From assembly GCA_026413225.1 (NCBI GenBank), contig CM048591.1, positions 70,458,052 to 70,522,051 of the forward strand: a stretch of 64,000 nucleotides of DNA, in the 5' to 3' direction. Position numbers and translations under genes: made by a program. The first letter of the stretch is position 1. Each line of letters starts with the position of its first letter. Positions 22,071 through 33,000 of the stretch are shown here, one piece after another. The notes below the pieces were generated by a model. It was not told where the DNA came from. It saw nothing but the letters and a program-made list of their open reading frames with translations, and searched no databases. The DNA is from Otis tarda (Eukaryota; Chordata; Aves; Otidiformes; Otididae).

Positions 22071-23930
22071 GTCACACAACCAAGTGCATACGGCATGTTA
22101 GATTACAAGTAAGGTTTCTGCACAGAGCTACTGTGATGCTACAATGAATACAAATTAAGACACAGTTTAAACTTACAATCACATACCATTTTTTTTCCCA
22201 GGGATCCTCGATTTATTCACCGCACAGGAGGGATGGTATTTAGTTCAAAAGCAGCTGTTCAATATTTTATTTTTCTCCTCGTTGTTCTCATGTAGTTATA
22301 ACATTATTCAAGCCCTGGTCTAAAGATAGAATTTCTAATTTCCCTTTGGGGTCCTTTAGGGCAATCAGCACTAAATATCTAAATTTCTAAGTGAGTGCAT
22401 TTATTTATTTCCATGAGACCCTGGTACAGCAAGAGTCTGCTTAACTCTGTTTAGCAGACAAGCCAGTACCTCAACTCCACCGGTGTTTAACTAGCCCAAC
22501 TTGGTGCTACATTCCCCCTCCTACTCCTCCCCCACCCCATGGCCACCCATTTCTGCCATCTGGCTACCTTCTCCTTCTGGTCCTAGTGTCCATGCAGGGG
22601 TCCTCCCTGATGACATGCAACTAGCTATGAAGAATCTGAGTGCAGCAGATCTACAGGCTTTCCAAGCAAGCAGCAGAAAACAAATTACCTTAACCTACTG
22701 AAAATCTCCTTTCTTCCAGCAGAAAATCTCCACGTCTAGGATGCAGTACCAGAACCATTGCTCTCAGATAGGCTTCTTGTGGGTATGATAAAGCAGCGTC
22801 CTCAGAGCTGGAACACTAAGTAAAATTGTTTTGTGGCTAGAAGCACTTAAATGGACTTTCTAATAATCTGAAATGTATAAACTAATCTGTGAAGCAGATT
22901 TTAAGGTATAGCAAAGTGGCAAAAAGAACGACCATTTCGAGGCAGGCCTAACAGATCCTGGCACACTGGCATACTGCAGAAGATTCTGACTCTTTGTAAT
23001 GGCTTTGAGAGTTTTCCTGTTCAAGGCAGGAGAAGATCTAAGAGGAAATCTGAAGATGTGGTAAAAAATTATTCCTCATTTGTGAGAAAGTGATCGCCTG
23101 CTTTTTCTTACCATTAATCCACAACTAGATCCTCTTTAGTATTTAGTGAGAAGAGGTCAACTTTCAGTTGTCTTTAGGGCACTAAAATGTCTCATCCTGT
23201 TACTCCTTTAATTTCTGTCTGGGGAATGCAGAGAGCTGGAATATTATTGTAGGTGTAACGAATCAACATTTCTCTCTCTGGCTCTTTCTGTAAATGTCTC
23301 ACAGGGCCACAGCACAGATCCATTTTAAACTATGCTCCAGCTCCCATTAGCACACCCCTATGTAAATAAAGGCTCAGTCTGATGAACTTGTAAATGAGTG
23401 TTTCTTTTCCTAAAAGGATACTTTTGTAAAACCCTTGTTAAGCCACATGTTGAATTCACTGTAAGTATTAAAACACAGTTCCTTAAAAGCCTCCATGACT
23501 TGAACTTCACACATGGGAAGTTACCATTAAATAACTAAGGCCAAGATAGTCATTGTAACTTAAAACTGCAGTAGGCAATTAAAGATGTTCTTACGTCCTG
23601 TAAGGGACGTAACTTTGAAGTTGAAGGGGGCTGTGCCTCCATTTTTATGAGAATATTTTTAATTCTTCAATGTTCTCACTGTCCCTCCTGGCTTGGCACT
23701 GCTCACAAATGTAATCACTATGCTTTCGCTTCTATCATCTAGATCATAATGAAAATATTGACTAGTACATCCCTCCGGACAGTCCCTAGCAGAATCTTAC
23801 TCAATACACCCTTTAATTTAGATAATGACACATTGATAATTTTAGCGAACTTCTGACCAGTCAGGAAATCCCGTCTTTCAAAGAACTGTAAACCGTTTGA
23901 CTGTACGATTGTTACAGTCGTTGCTTACTT
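22071..23930. other. Unique DNA, no gene seen
   Basis: I find no supported exon or repeat. A C-rich patch at about 22515-22560 and a 66-codon open frame over it show no recognisable protein features or matched splice pair. Confidence 0.55.
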
Positions 23931-24112
23931 TCATAGAATCATAGAATGGTTAGAATTGGAAGGGACCTTCAAAGGTCATCTAGTCCAACCCCCCTGCAAG
24001 AAGCAGGGACATCCCTGACTAGATCAGGTTGCTCAGAGCTTCATCCAGGCTGGCCTTGAACATTTCCAGGGATGGGGCATCCACCACCTCTCTGGGCAAC
24101 CTGTTCCAGCAG
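23931..24112 (-). mobile_element. CR1 LINE 3' end, 5'-truncated
   Basis: The plus strand reads TCATAGAATCATAGAATGG, then CATCTAGTCCAACCCCCCTG, then GGGATGGGGCATCCACCACC, then CTGGGCAACCTGTTCCAGCA. This is the reverse complement of the CR1 3' end with its ATTCTATG tail. Only about 180 bases remain, so it is strongly 5'-truncated, the usual result of CR1 target-primed insertion. It is less diverged than the copy at 10.1 kb. Confidence 0.95.
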
Positions 24113-25490
24113 CAATGTTGCAGCATTCTACTTCATACAACACACAGTACAAAATAATTTCCATCATTCTAGCAGCTGAAAGGTCAAACTCAGTACTGCA
24201 GAGTAGAATTCCTCTGACTATTCTGCCAGTCTGGAAAAAGGGGCTGCACTGATCTGCAGCAAAAGTGCTAAATAGCATGTGGCTTTTCCTGTGATGCTGC
24301 TCAGAGCCTGGTTCATAGTGGTTTCATCTACCTTAAATTCACACTTTCCTAAAAACCACAGTTGCCAGAATACTTTGAGCAGCTTATATTGTTGCTTATT
24401 TTAACACAGTAAATTCCCAAACCTAATTTTCAAGAGAGCAGCATCAGTCCTGGTGAATTAGAAATGCAGTACTTGGGTGTGCTCAGGCCCAGCTAGGAAG
24501 CAGGAATGCATGTCCATCCACTCCTCCCTGCTACGGATCGTCTTTCATCCCTAAATTCACAACATCACCTTTCCACTAACCATCTTCTACACTCACCACA
24601 AACCAGTGCTATTCCTATCTCCTTGCCTTCCCACCCTGCCATAGCTTGTTCTGGGCTCTTTGTCTCATCCTACCTTGCCAACACACCTCTGACTCAAGTC
24701 CTGGAGGCATGTAGGCAGAAAAGCCGGCTGACCCCAGGCTCAGGTAAGTACCTGCACTCAGGGAAGCAGGTAGGAGCTCCTCAATGCCTGTCTTGACTTG
24801 AACTGCTCATCTGTGAGTTGTGATTAAATCAGCAAGGAGTCTATAATGCAGTGATTGCTGAACACATGTTAACTGCTGATGTATAAGACTGTAGATGCAG
24901 GAAATTCCTTTGTGCAAGTAATTCGGAACTGCTGTCACAAGCCACCAAAACAGGACTTGAGTGCATCTGCTGTCCTGTGATTATGTAGAGTGTGCAACCA
25001 AAGAATACCACCAGCCTAGCAGGTACAAGGCTGGGCATATGCTCGAAGAACTTTATCCTGTTCTTGTTTTCTGTACTGGTTTGGTCCTGTAAAATCATGC
25101 GTGGCTTCTCTCAGTGCCTATACTGACTCTCTGACCTGATTTATCTTGCCTGTTTTGTCTGAAGTATTTGTGATAAGGATAGGTCCTTCAGTGCGCTGCC
25201 ACAGTGCCTTGCAAAACAGAATCCATGTCTTGTTGGGTCCTCAGGAGCTAAATGCAGTTAAGTCCAAAACAATGAGCCTGTGATTTTAATTCAAATAGAG
25301 GTTTTCATCAAGAAAAGCAAACAAAAACTTACTTCAAAAGGGTGCTAGCCAATCTGCCAAAACAACAAAGATGAGAATGTATTTACTCTAGTTTAGCTTT
25401 TGGTCCCTTCCTACATATTGCTGGATTAAGTCAACTAATATATTAAAACAGGTGCATGAAAGGCTATGTTCAAAGGTAGTTGTCATCTTT
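24113..25490. other. Unique DNA, no gene seen
   Basis: No supported gene or repeat. Open frames at 24.5-25.1 kb are short and have no family signature. Confidence 0.55.
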
Positions 25491-25495
25491 TCTTG
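25491..25495. repeat. Target-site duplication TCTTG (left)
   Basis: Identical to 26646-26650 on the far side of the solo LTR. The 5-bp length fits ERVL-type integrases. Confidence 0.9.
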
Positions 25496-26645
25496 TGTCG
25501 TGGTTTTGTTAGTGAGGGGGGGCCTAAGGTGGTAGCTTCTGCAGGAAACTGCTAGAAGTCGCTCCCCTTTGTTCAGTGGACTTGGCCAGGCCTAGGGCGG
25601 ACCTGCTGCTGGCCAAGGCCGAGCCGATTGGTAGGAGAATGTTTCGTGATAACGCCTCTGCGATAACGTATTTAAGAAGGGGAAAACAGAAAAAAAAAGA
25701 GAAGAGAAGATGTGAAGAAGCTGAGCGGGGGCAGAGGCGCAGAGGGGGAGGCGCAGGCCTCATGGGCCTTGCAGGCCTGACCCTCTGGCCTCTCGCCAGG
25801 CAGCCGACTGGGCCCGACTCGGCCCGGCCCGGCTGCAAGAAGTGGAGAGGAGATGAGAAGTGAATAAGATGTAAAAAAGATCCTGAGAGACATCTACCAC
25901 GCTGTTGTGAGTGAGGAACGGCTGCAGACACCAAGGTCAGTTCAGAAAGGAGGGGGAGGAGTAATGCGGCTCCTGGCCAAGATTCCCCTGCAGCCTGTGG
26001 TGACGACCATGGTGGAGCAGGTTGTCCCCCTGCAGCCCATGGAGGTCCATGGAGGAGCAGAGATCCACTTGGAGCCCGTGAAGGACCCCGTACCGGGGGA
26101 GGTGGATGCCTGAAGGCGGCTGTGGCCCGTGGAGGGCCCGCTGGGACAGCTGTTCTGGAGAGACTGTACTCCGTGGAAGAGATGACCCACGCCGGAGCAG
26201 TTCCACGAAGGACTGTGGCCCGTGGGAGGGACCCCACGATGGAGCAGGGGAGGAATGTGAGGAGTTCTTCCCCCGACCATGAAGCAGCGGCGTGAAACAA
26301 CGTATGATGAGATGAACTGACTGCAACCCCCATTCCCTCTTCCCCCCTGTGCCGCTCATGGGGGGGAAGGTAGTAGAGATGAAGTTAAGCTTGGGAAGAG
26401 GGAGGGGTGGATGGAGGTTATCTTGTTCCCTGTCTCATTATCCTGCTGTTTGTAGTAATAAACGAATAGTTTTCCCCAAGTCGAGTCTGTTTTGCCCGTG
26501 ACGGTAACTTTAAGGATTTCTCCCTGTCCTTATCTCAAACCTCGAGCCATTTTTCGTTATATTTTCTCTCCCTGTTCTCTCGGAGGGTGGGGGGAGTGAG
26601 AGAGAGACTGCGTAGTCTGGTCCTGATCAGGGCTGAACTACGACA
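25496..26645 (+). mobile_element. Solo LTR of avian ERV (ERVL-like), well preserved
   Basis: A 1150-base LTR with inverted ends TGTCGTGGTT and ACTACGACA. It is flanked by the same five bases, TCTTG, at 25491-25495 and 26646-26650, so both ends of the insertion are present and there is no internal viral region: a solo LTR. A TATA-like CGTATTTAAG lies near 25667 and an AATAAA near 26458, both giving plus orientation. The middle is GC-rich. The CAAGTCGAGTCTGTTTTGCC and CCCGTGACGGTAACTTT blocks near the 3' end are familiar from avian LTRs. Two relatives lie at 61110-62231 and 63138-63860, both inverted relative to this copy. Confidence 0.92.
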
Positions 26646-26650
26646 TCTTG
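26646..26650. repeat. Target-site duplication TCTTG (right)
   Basis: Right copy of the 5-bp duplication that brackets the solo LTR. Confidence 0.9.
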
Positions 26651-27299
26651 TTTAACAACAAAGAGAAAAGATATGATTGAGAGTTTTCTTTCTGGAAAAC
26701 AATGTTACAGTAAACATTATCTGTACTTCTTTGATATAACACCTTTAATGAGAATTGTTCAAATGAAAAGTGTATTTTCTTTTATTTGAGAAATGATCAC
26801 TGAAATATGCTGTTAAGTGTAACTTTTTTTCATTGAAGGTTTTCCACTCTTTTTTTTTCCTTCATGTGAAGAAAATCAAGTTGTCTGGAAATCCTTAGAT
26901 TCGAATATATTCACCTATAGTTCTTACTCAGTTACTCTTCCACACTTTTTTAGGTTTGTGTGTGGGTAATCTCTAAACAAAGACCAACAATTCTGTCTTG
27001 TTAGTAGTAATAATGGTAATGAACCTGCATCAGTAAATATATTTCCATAGATATTTACTATGATAGAGGAGGACAATGGTACTTAGGTCTTCGGTTTTTC
27101 CTTTTTTTTTAAATTATATAGGAAGATACTGAACAGTTTTTCAAGTAAAAGGAGACTACATGGATAGTCAAGTTGAGTTAAACTTGGAAAAGGAAATTAA
27201 AATAGAGATTCTGCTCCCCATTCATATAATTAAAATGAGGAAAAACAAAAGGGAAAAAAGAATGCACAGACAGATGTAAAATTTATAAGGTTTGGTGGT
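26651..27299. other. Unique AT-rich DNA, nothing seen
   Basis: No gene or known repeat is visible between the solo LTR and the first copy of the diverged repeat at 27.3 kb. Confidence 0.55.
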
Positions 27300-27319
27300 T
27301 TTCAGGGTTAGTGGCTTCA

Positions 27320-27470
27320 GAGCAGCCTGTACAGTGTGGTTGGCTGAAACTGATGCTGGAAGCCTTGGAAGCTAGCCAATAAAGTTGATATTCTTTCTGC
27401 TTTTGTTACTATTAGTAAAAAGACTAAAGTCCAGGGTGCTTTCCATTCATAGAGAATTACAAGAAAAATG
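27320..27470. repeat. Unknown repeat, copy A
   Basis: Aligns by eye, with gaps and an estimated two-thirds identity, to 29885-30045. Shared blocks include CAGCCTGTACAG versus CAGTCTGTGTAG, AAGCTAGCCAATAAAG versus CAGCTAACCAGTGAAG, and AGTCCAGGGTGCTTT versus AGTCCAGGATGCTTT. Both copies are in the same orientation. The family is not recognised. It may be an old interspersed repeat or one of a pair of eroded terminal repeats. Confidence 0.55.
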
Positions 27471-27559
27471 TAAGGGTATAAAGCAGGTATGACACCAAAA
27501 ATGAATATTTCACCTGAGTTTTCAAGATACATTATAACTTTCAATGAATAAACAAAAGC

Positions 27560-29560
27560 AAAAAGAAATTATTTGTTTTCCCTCTAGGGGAAAAGATATT
27601 TTTTATCTCAGAATTCTGAAGGAGTTAGGAAATTAAACCACTTATCCAGCAGTGAGAATTTACAATGAATCTTTCATCCCAGAGAAAGATACCATCAAGT
27701 TTGAAACAGGAACCTAGTTCAATAGAATATTAACATAGGTTCAAAAAGGAAAAGGTATAAGGGAAATGAGTTGAGAAATCACATGGGCAAGAGTCTGGCC
27801 TCTACAGTACTTCGGGCTTAAATTAGTCTTTAGTGAAAAATTGTGGGTGATATAAAAATGGATTAAACATGCAATAGTGTTTTAAAGGCAGGTTGTGTCA
27901 CTGAGCGTTTTTCACAGATAAAAATAATTTGCATTCTGGACAACAAAAATGCTCCAGGTCTCTTCTCTTTGGAATTCAGTGGAGAAATCTGAAATAAGGC
28001 CACGTAGGAAGTTATTAGTTCAAGTGGAAAAGGTGGAAATTACTATAAGAATAACAAAAGGATAAGGGTTTGCCTATTGGGAGGTTAACAAAACCAAAAA
28101 GCATCCTGCAGGAATGTGATTACTGGACTGCCCAGAAGTTTTAGAAGACAGCCTGGAGTGAATATTTTTGCTGTTGATCATAATATGCTGCTGTACACTT
28201 CTGAAATAAAGTTTGGAGACATTGTCAGTACAGAAGGGGAATCGAACATAGCTTGAAAACCAAGTACAAGTGTCTTTTGCTGTTGTACAGCTGCCCACAG
28301 AATTCCAAACTCTCTTAAGGATAGTGCTGAACCTGCCAAGAACTTGCACAGGTCTAATCAATTGTCTGAAATACTTAGAAATTGTATTTTGCAATAGTGT
28401 TGATAGATTTTTAAATTTTTTTTTTTTAGTAAAGTCCCAAACCAGACAATGTATGCTTTGCTGTCCACTTTTTAAAACAAGATCAGTCATATGATTTTTC
28501 TACAGATATTAGTGCAAACTCAGGATTAGCCCTTGAGGGACAAGAAATGAGCATGCCAGAAACATGAACCAATTTAAATTTCTTCACACCTGCCACTGGA
28601 GATACTTGTATACCTCAGGCTAGAATGACAGAATGATCAGCAACATGGCTTTGCAACTCTGATCTGGGTAGGTATTGGGAGTCATGTAAAACTACATTAC
28701 TGCTTTCTTCCCTCCCTGTCACTGCAAATGCACAGCTTGAGGGTTTAAACACACTCTTAATTACTTCTATATATGAAAAAGTAGAGTAGATAGGTATTTC
28801 CTGGTACGAAACAGGGTATAAAAAAAAAAAGGAAGTTATGATTAGATGATCTTGCCTTATATAATTTCATTTCCAAATCTTGTCTTGTGTAATTCAGCCA
28901 GAAATTATGTGTACATACACATACACATTTCCAGGGTGGAAAGGTCCACAAGAGATCTGGAACTCCTGATGTAGTCATGCCTCAAAACATGAGGTTGCCC
29001 ACAGGAATCATGTGGCACCCCATTGCAGAGGTAGGATGTGCTTCAGTATTTTTACCAGTTTGTGAAAATATGTTCTACTGGTGAAGCTGGATCATAGAAA
29101 CAGCTGTGAAATCTGCAGCAGATAGTTTTGAGATATGAATTTTATATTCTTATATTCTAATATTATAGCTTAGACTACAGGAATATTGTAGCAAAGACAA
29201 AATCAATTTTAGAAAAAAAAAAAAAAAAAGACTTGCTATCATTGGCCTAGTGTTCAATATTAGATTGAATTCATTAATATAGATGGTCATAATTCTGCTG
29301 CTTCTCCTGTAATGCTGAGTATTTATTGTGATTTTTTTTTAAATAAAATTATTCACATTTCTTTTGAACAAAGATAGAGGGGAACACACATTGGTTACTG
29401 CAGAATTTAATATGCTCCAGGAAAATAATTTCTTTGAAAAATGCTTGTTGCACCTTAATTGTTTCACATGAAGCACCACAATTTCCATTACCTTTCACAA
29501 AGTCCAACAAGTCATCAAAAGGAATCTACAGGAGCTCCTTTTTGGTCTACTTGAAACTGG
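27560..29560. other. Interval between the two repeat copies
   Basis: AT-rich sequence without a recognised gene. A 138-codon minus-strand frame at 28074-28490 is long for such DNA, but it matches nothing I know and crosses a T tract. I see no clear viral protein signature. Confidence 0.45.
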
Positions 29561-29884
29561 AGATGCCAGGCTCTTACCATTGGCTTGCAGGTAGCCACAC
29601 TGGCAGGCCTGTTCTGAAGCTGAGTGAGCTCTGATTTCCAGGTGATGAAGTCTGTGCTCCATGGGACTCCAGCCAGGCCTTCCAAGTGGACTCCAGCAGC
29701 TTAGTGGGTAGATTTGTCTGGCAGGCGGCTCCAGGTCAAAGGCTGCAAACACGTGAGGGTAACCAAACAGCAAAAGCAGCAGGAAGATATAAGGAACCCC
29801 AAACAGAGCCAAGGCAGTCAGGCTTCTCTCTGCAAGGTTGAAGCTCTAAAGATAGAAATCCCAGGAGAGTTTCTAGGGTCCCTG

Positions 29885-30045
29885 GCAGTAAAGCAGTCTG
29901 TGTAGAGAGTGGATGGCTGCAAGCAAGAACCCTGACAGCTAACCAGTGAAGATGATTCTCCCTCTAGGTTTTTAGCTGCTAGCAAGCAGAGCAAAGTCCA
30001 GGATGCTTTTAGTTCACTGCAGATTAAAGGAAAATATTTTATGTT
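29885..30045. repeat. Unknown repeat, copy B
   Basis: Partner of the copy at 27320-27470, in the same orientation about 2.57 kb away. The repeat may extend leftwards to about 29570, where the sequence is less AT-rich than its surroundings. Whether it is part of a larger element cannot be decided by eye. Confidence 0.5.
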
Positions 30046-30059
30046 CGTTTTGTTTCGAA

Positions 30060-33000
30060 ACACACAAGCAGTAACTGCCACATAACCTGGAGGTTTTACT
30101 GCCACACTTGCTAGCTTTGGTTAAGCTTATGACTGCTCTTGTTATAGATTCAGAGAGGTGGATTTGAAGATAACTTGGTGCTCTGAAAAGTAATTGTGCC
30201 ACACTGCATACGTCTAGATTAATACTGTCAGAAGCATTATACTAAAAGCACACAAAGTTCTAAGGAAACTATAAATGTCACCTGTGACTGTACTCAGTTA
30301 CCCAGTATAAAAGTGCAGAACTCTGCATGAACAAGAGCTACAGGAATAATTAGGTACTTGATATATTAGATAAAGTTTTCAAAGCATTTCACAGTTGGAC
30401 ATAGGCCATGCTACCAGAATACATTCTGGTGGACAGGTGAGAAACACCTCCAAGTAAAACAGTCCGTCTCCTCTGTGGAGAGAAAGTAATCACTCTTGGA
30501 TGCTATCTTACTTTTGAAAAACAACCAGCAAGTCAAAAGCATCCTTCATGGCTGATACTAAGTTTATATCAGTGGAGTCTTAAATACAGCTATCAACAGT
30601 TTATCTTCTGATTTTCTGATATTTGATCCTTATCCACTGCAAAGTGATAATTATCAATAAAGACAAGCTTGGTTTTTGGCAGAATTCAAACACTGAAATG
30701 GTTCTAGCTTTCATACAGAAGACTTCCATGTAAACTAGTGGTTTTACTGCTTGATCACTATCTTGTATCAAGAAAGAAACAAGGCAGTTATTGCTGGAAT
30801 TCCTTCATCATCAAGTGAGTAACTCTCACTTATACAAAATCAGCAGTAAGGATCCTAGATGCATTTTGCTGGTCACAGTGTTCCTTATGTACCTCCTCAG
30901 TTTCAGTGAGCAGAAATTCTCCATCCAGTGTATCTAGATCAGCCTAAGCCTTTGCAGTAGGAGAAATCACCTTATTTGGGTCTCACATGCTCAAAGTACA
31001 AGCCTCTATGTCAGCAACACAGGAGTTGGATAGCGCTTTTCTGCGGTGGTGTCTGTCAAAAAGTCTGCCTCATCTCTCTACTTTTTTCCTCTGTTAGGAT
31101 TTCCTTTCTCTATTTTTTTTCTTCATCACTTCTGCTCCCTGCAGCTTGTACTCTCAGATATTCTTTAACTGGAATTTCAACTTCCAACTCATGCAGAAGA
31201 AGAATTTGTGCTGTACAGACTCATGACAAGGAGTTTTAGTCCTCCGGGTCTCTGTTCACACAATTGTGTTTCTTGCTCTGTCATAATATCAATTTTTCCC
31301 TTTGACAAGCCCTTTTAACAACACGCATATCTGTATTGTTTGGTATATCAGCTGTATTAAAAACACAAATCCATAAACACTATTGCCAAACTACCAATCA
31401 GACCATACTATATAACCTGTATTCTAATAATACGATAACCTCTGCCATTATAGTTTGAATGTATAACATAATGGTACAATGAACTCTGAAGAGTGGAAGG
31501 AATAAACACTGTTTTTAATAGGCACTGTTAGGTCCTAAGCAGTAATGAAGCATTGCCATTAGCAGGCAGTCAGAAACATGCTTTAACAATGTGAGGAAAG
31601 TAGCCATCAGTTAGCTTGCATTCAAAGTATTACATAGCCTACACTTAAACTACTACAAGTTGAAAAAAGGTCTCCCAGAATTTCAGAGCATACCTGAAAG
31701 ATCATCTGTGAAAGAATGCTGGACAGAAATTCAAACATGAAGAAAGGAGATATTCTTCTCCTCCTTCTCACTTTGTTCTCTGCCACAACAAACATCCTGT
31801 GTTTGATCTGCAATTTGTAAAGCTCCTTTGACATCTTAGTTGTGAATACTTGCTGCGAGTGTCACAGCTGCACTCAAGACAGAAATTAACACCCTCGGGG
31901 TCAGGCAGCTGTGGGGACAACTCATGTACTATCATTACTTACCTGCAGAGTGGCCCTCTTTAAAAAAAAAAATCTTTATTCTGCAGAAGATGTGTGTAAG
32001 CAAGTCATTTTAATTTCTTTTCCAATCTAGCGTTTCTAATGCTACGTGCATTTTTCAGTAACTCTGACCATACTTTGAACCAGGTCCCCAGGCTGAACAG
32101 CTGCAGAACTTAACCTAGCTTCTCAGTAATGAATTCATTCACCTCATTCATATGCAAGTCATGCATAAGTACCACAACTTAAAAGTAAGACCAGACCCAA
32201 TCTTTTTAAATGAAGTGAATGTACAGTAGACTTAAACTGAAGAAGCTTGCACAGAATTCACAAAGGATTTGCTGTGTTAGTGAATAAGCTGCCCACATTG
32301 CAGTTAGAAAAATTCCTTTCAGTGCTGGCATCTAGTTCTCTTTCTTGCCTACAAAATTATATCAGTCATTGCTCTCCCTTGGGCAGAGGGATGAATAGTT
32401 GACTTCAACAGCACCCCTTAAGCTGGGGTTCTTTGAGGGGGCCTGTAGTGCAGCCATAGGTATAAGGACATCTTTCTTCTTGCTTGCCTGGTGCACTTAA
32501 ACCTGAATGTTAAAGTGTCCAGTGAGCCCTCTATTGGGAGTCTCCCAAATGGTTGCCATCGCATCTCAGCAACATCTGTCCAGCACAGCACATTTCAGCT
32601 GAGCAAACGGCCTTGTGGGTAACCTGGGTCTGATGCAGCTCAGCCAGTATCACAAGGAGAATCTCTGCAACAAGCTGATAGGTCAGCATGCTCCTGGGCC
32701 TACCTGGAGTGCCTTCAAGCCTAGAGTATTCCTACTTTTTATTGTTAAGGAAGATAAAGTTGAAAGAATATTAGTTGGAAATAGGTAGGAAAATTATGCT
32801 GGTACAGACAGCCCAATGCTGGCATTACACATTTTATATTTGGGCTTTCTGGTGGGGGTTATTTTGCAATATTCATGTGCCACAAGGTGCTCTGTAACGG
32901 TCAGATCAATCAAAAGTGTATTACCAAGGACTGTGGTAAATATATTCCTCAAATGCCATTATGCTCTGTGCTAGAGATATAGCTATCTGTCTGAAACGTG

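Noticed and set aside
25524-26333. A 269-codon host protein on the minus strand
   Set aside because: It lies entirely inside a solo LTR, antisense to it, and recurs in the other two LTR copies. GC-rich composition explains the open frame.
28074-28490. A retroviral or LINE protein remnant on the minus strand
   Set aside because: No motif of reverse transcriptase, integrase, Gag or Env could be recognised, and the frame crosses a T tract.
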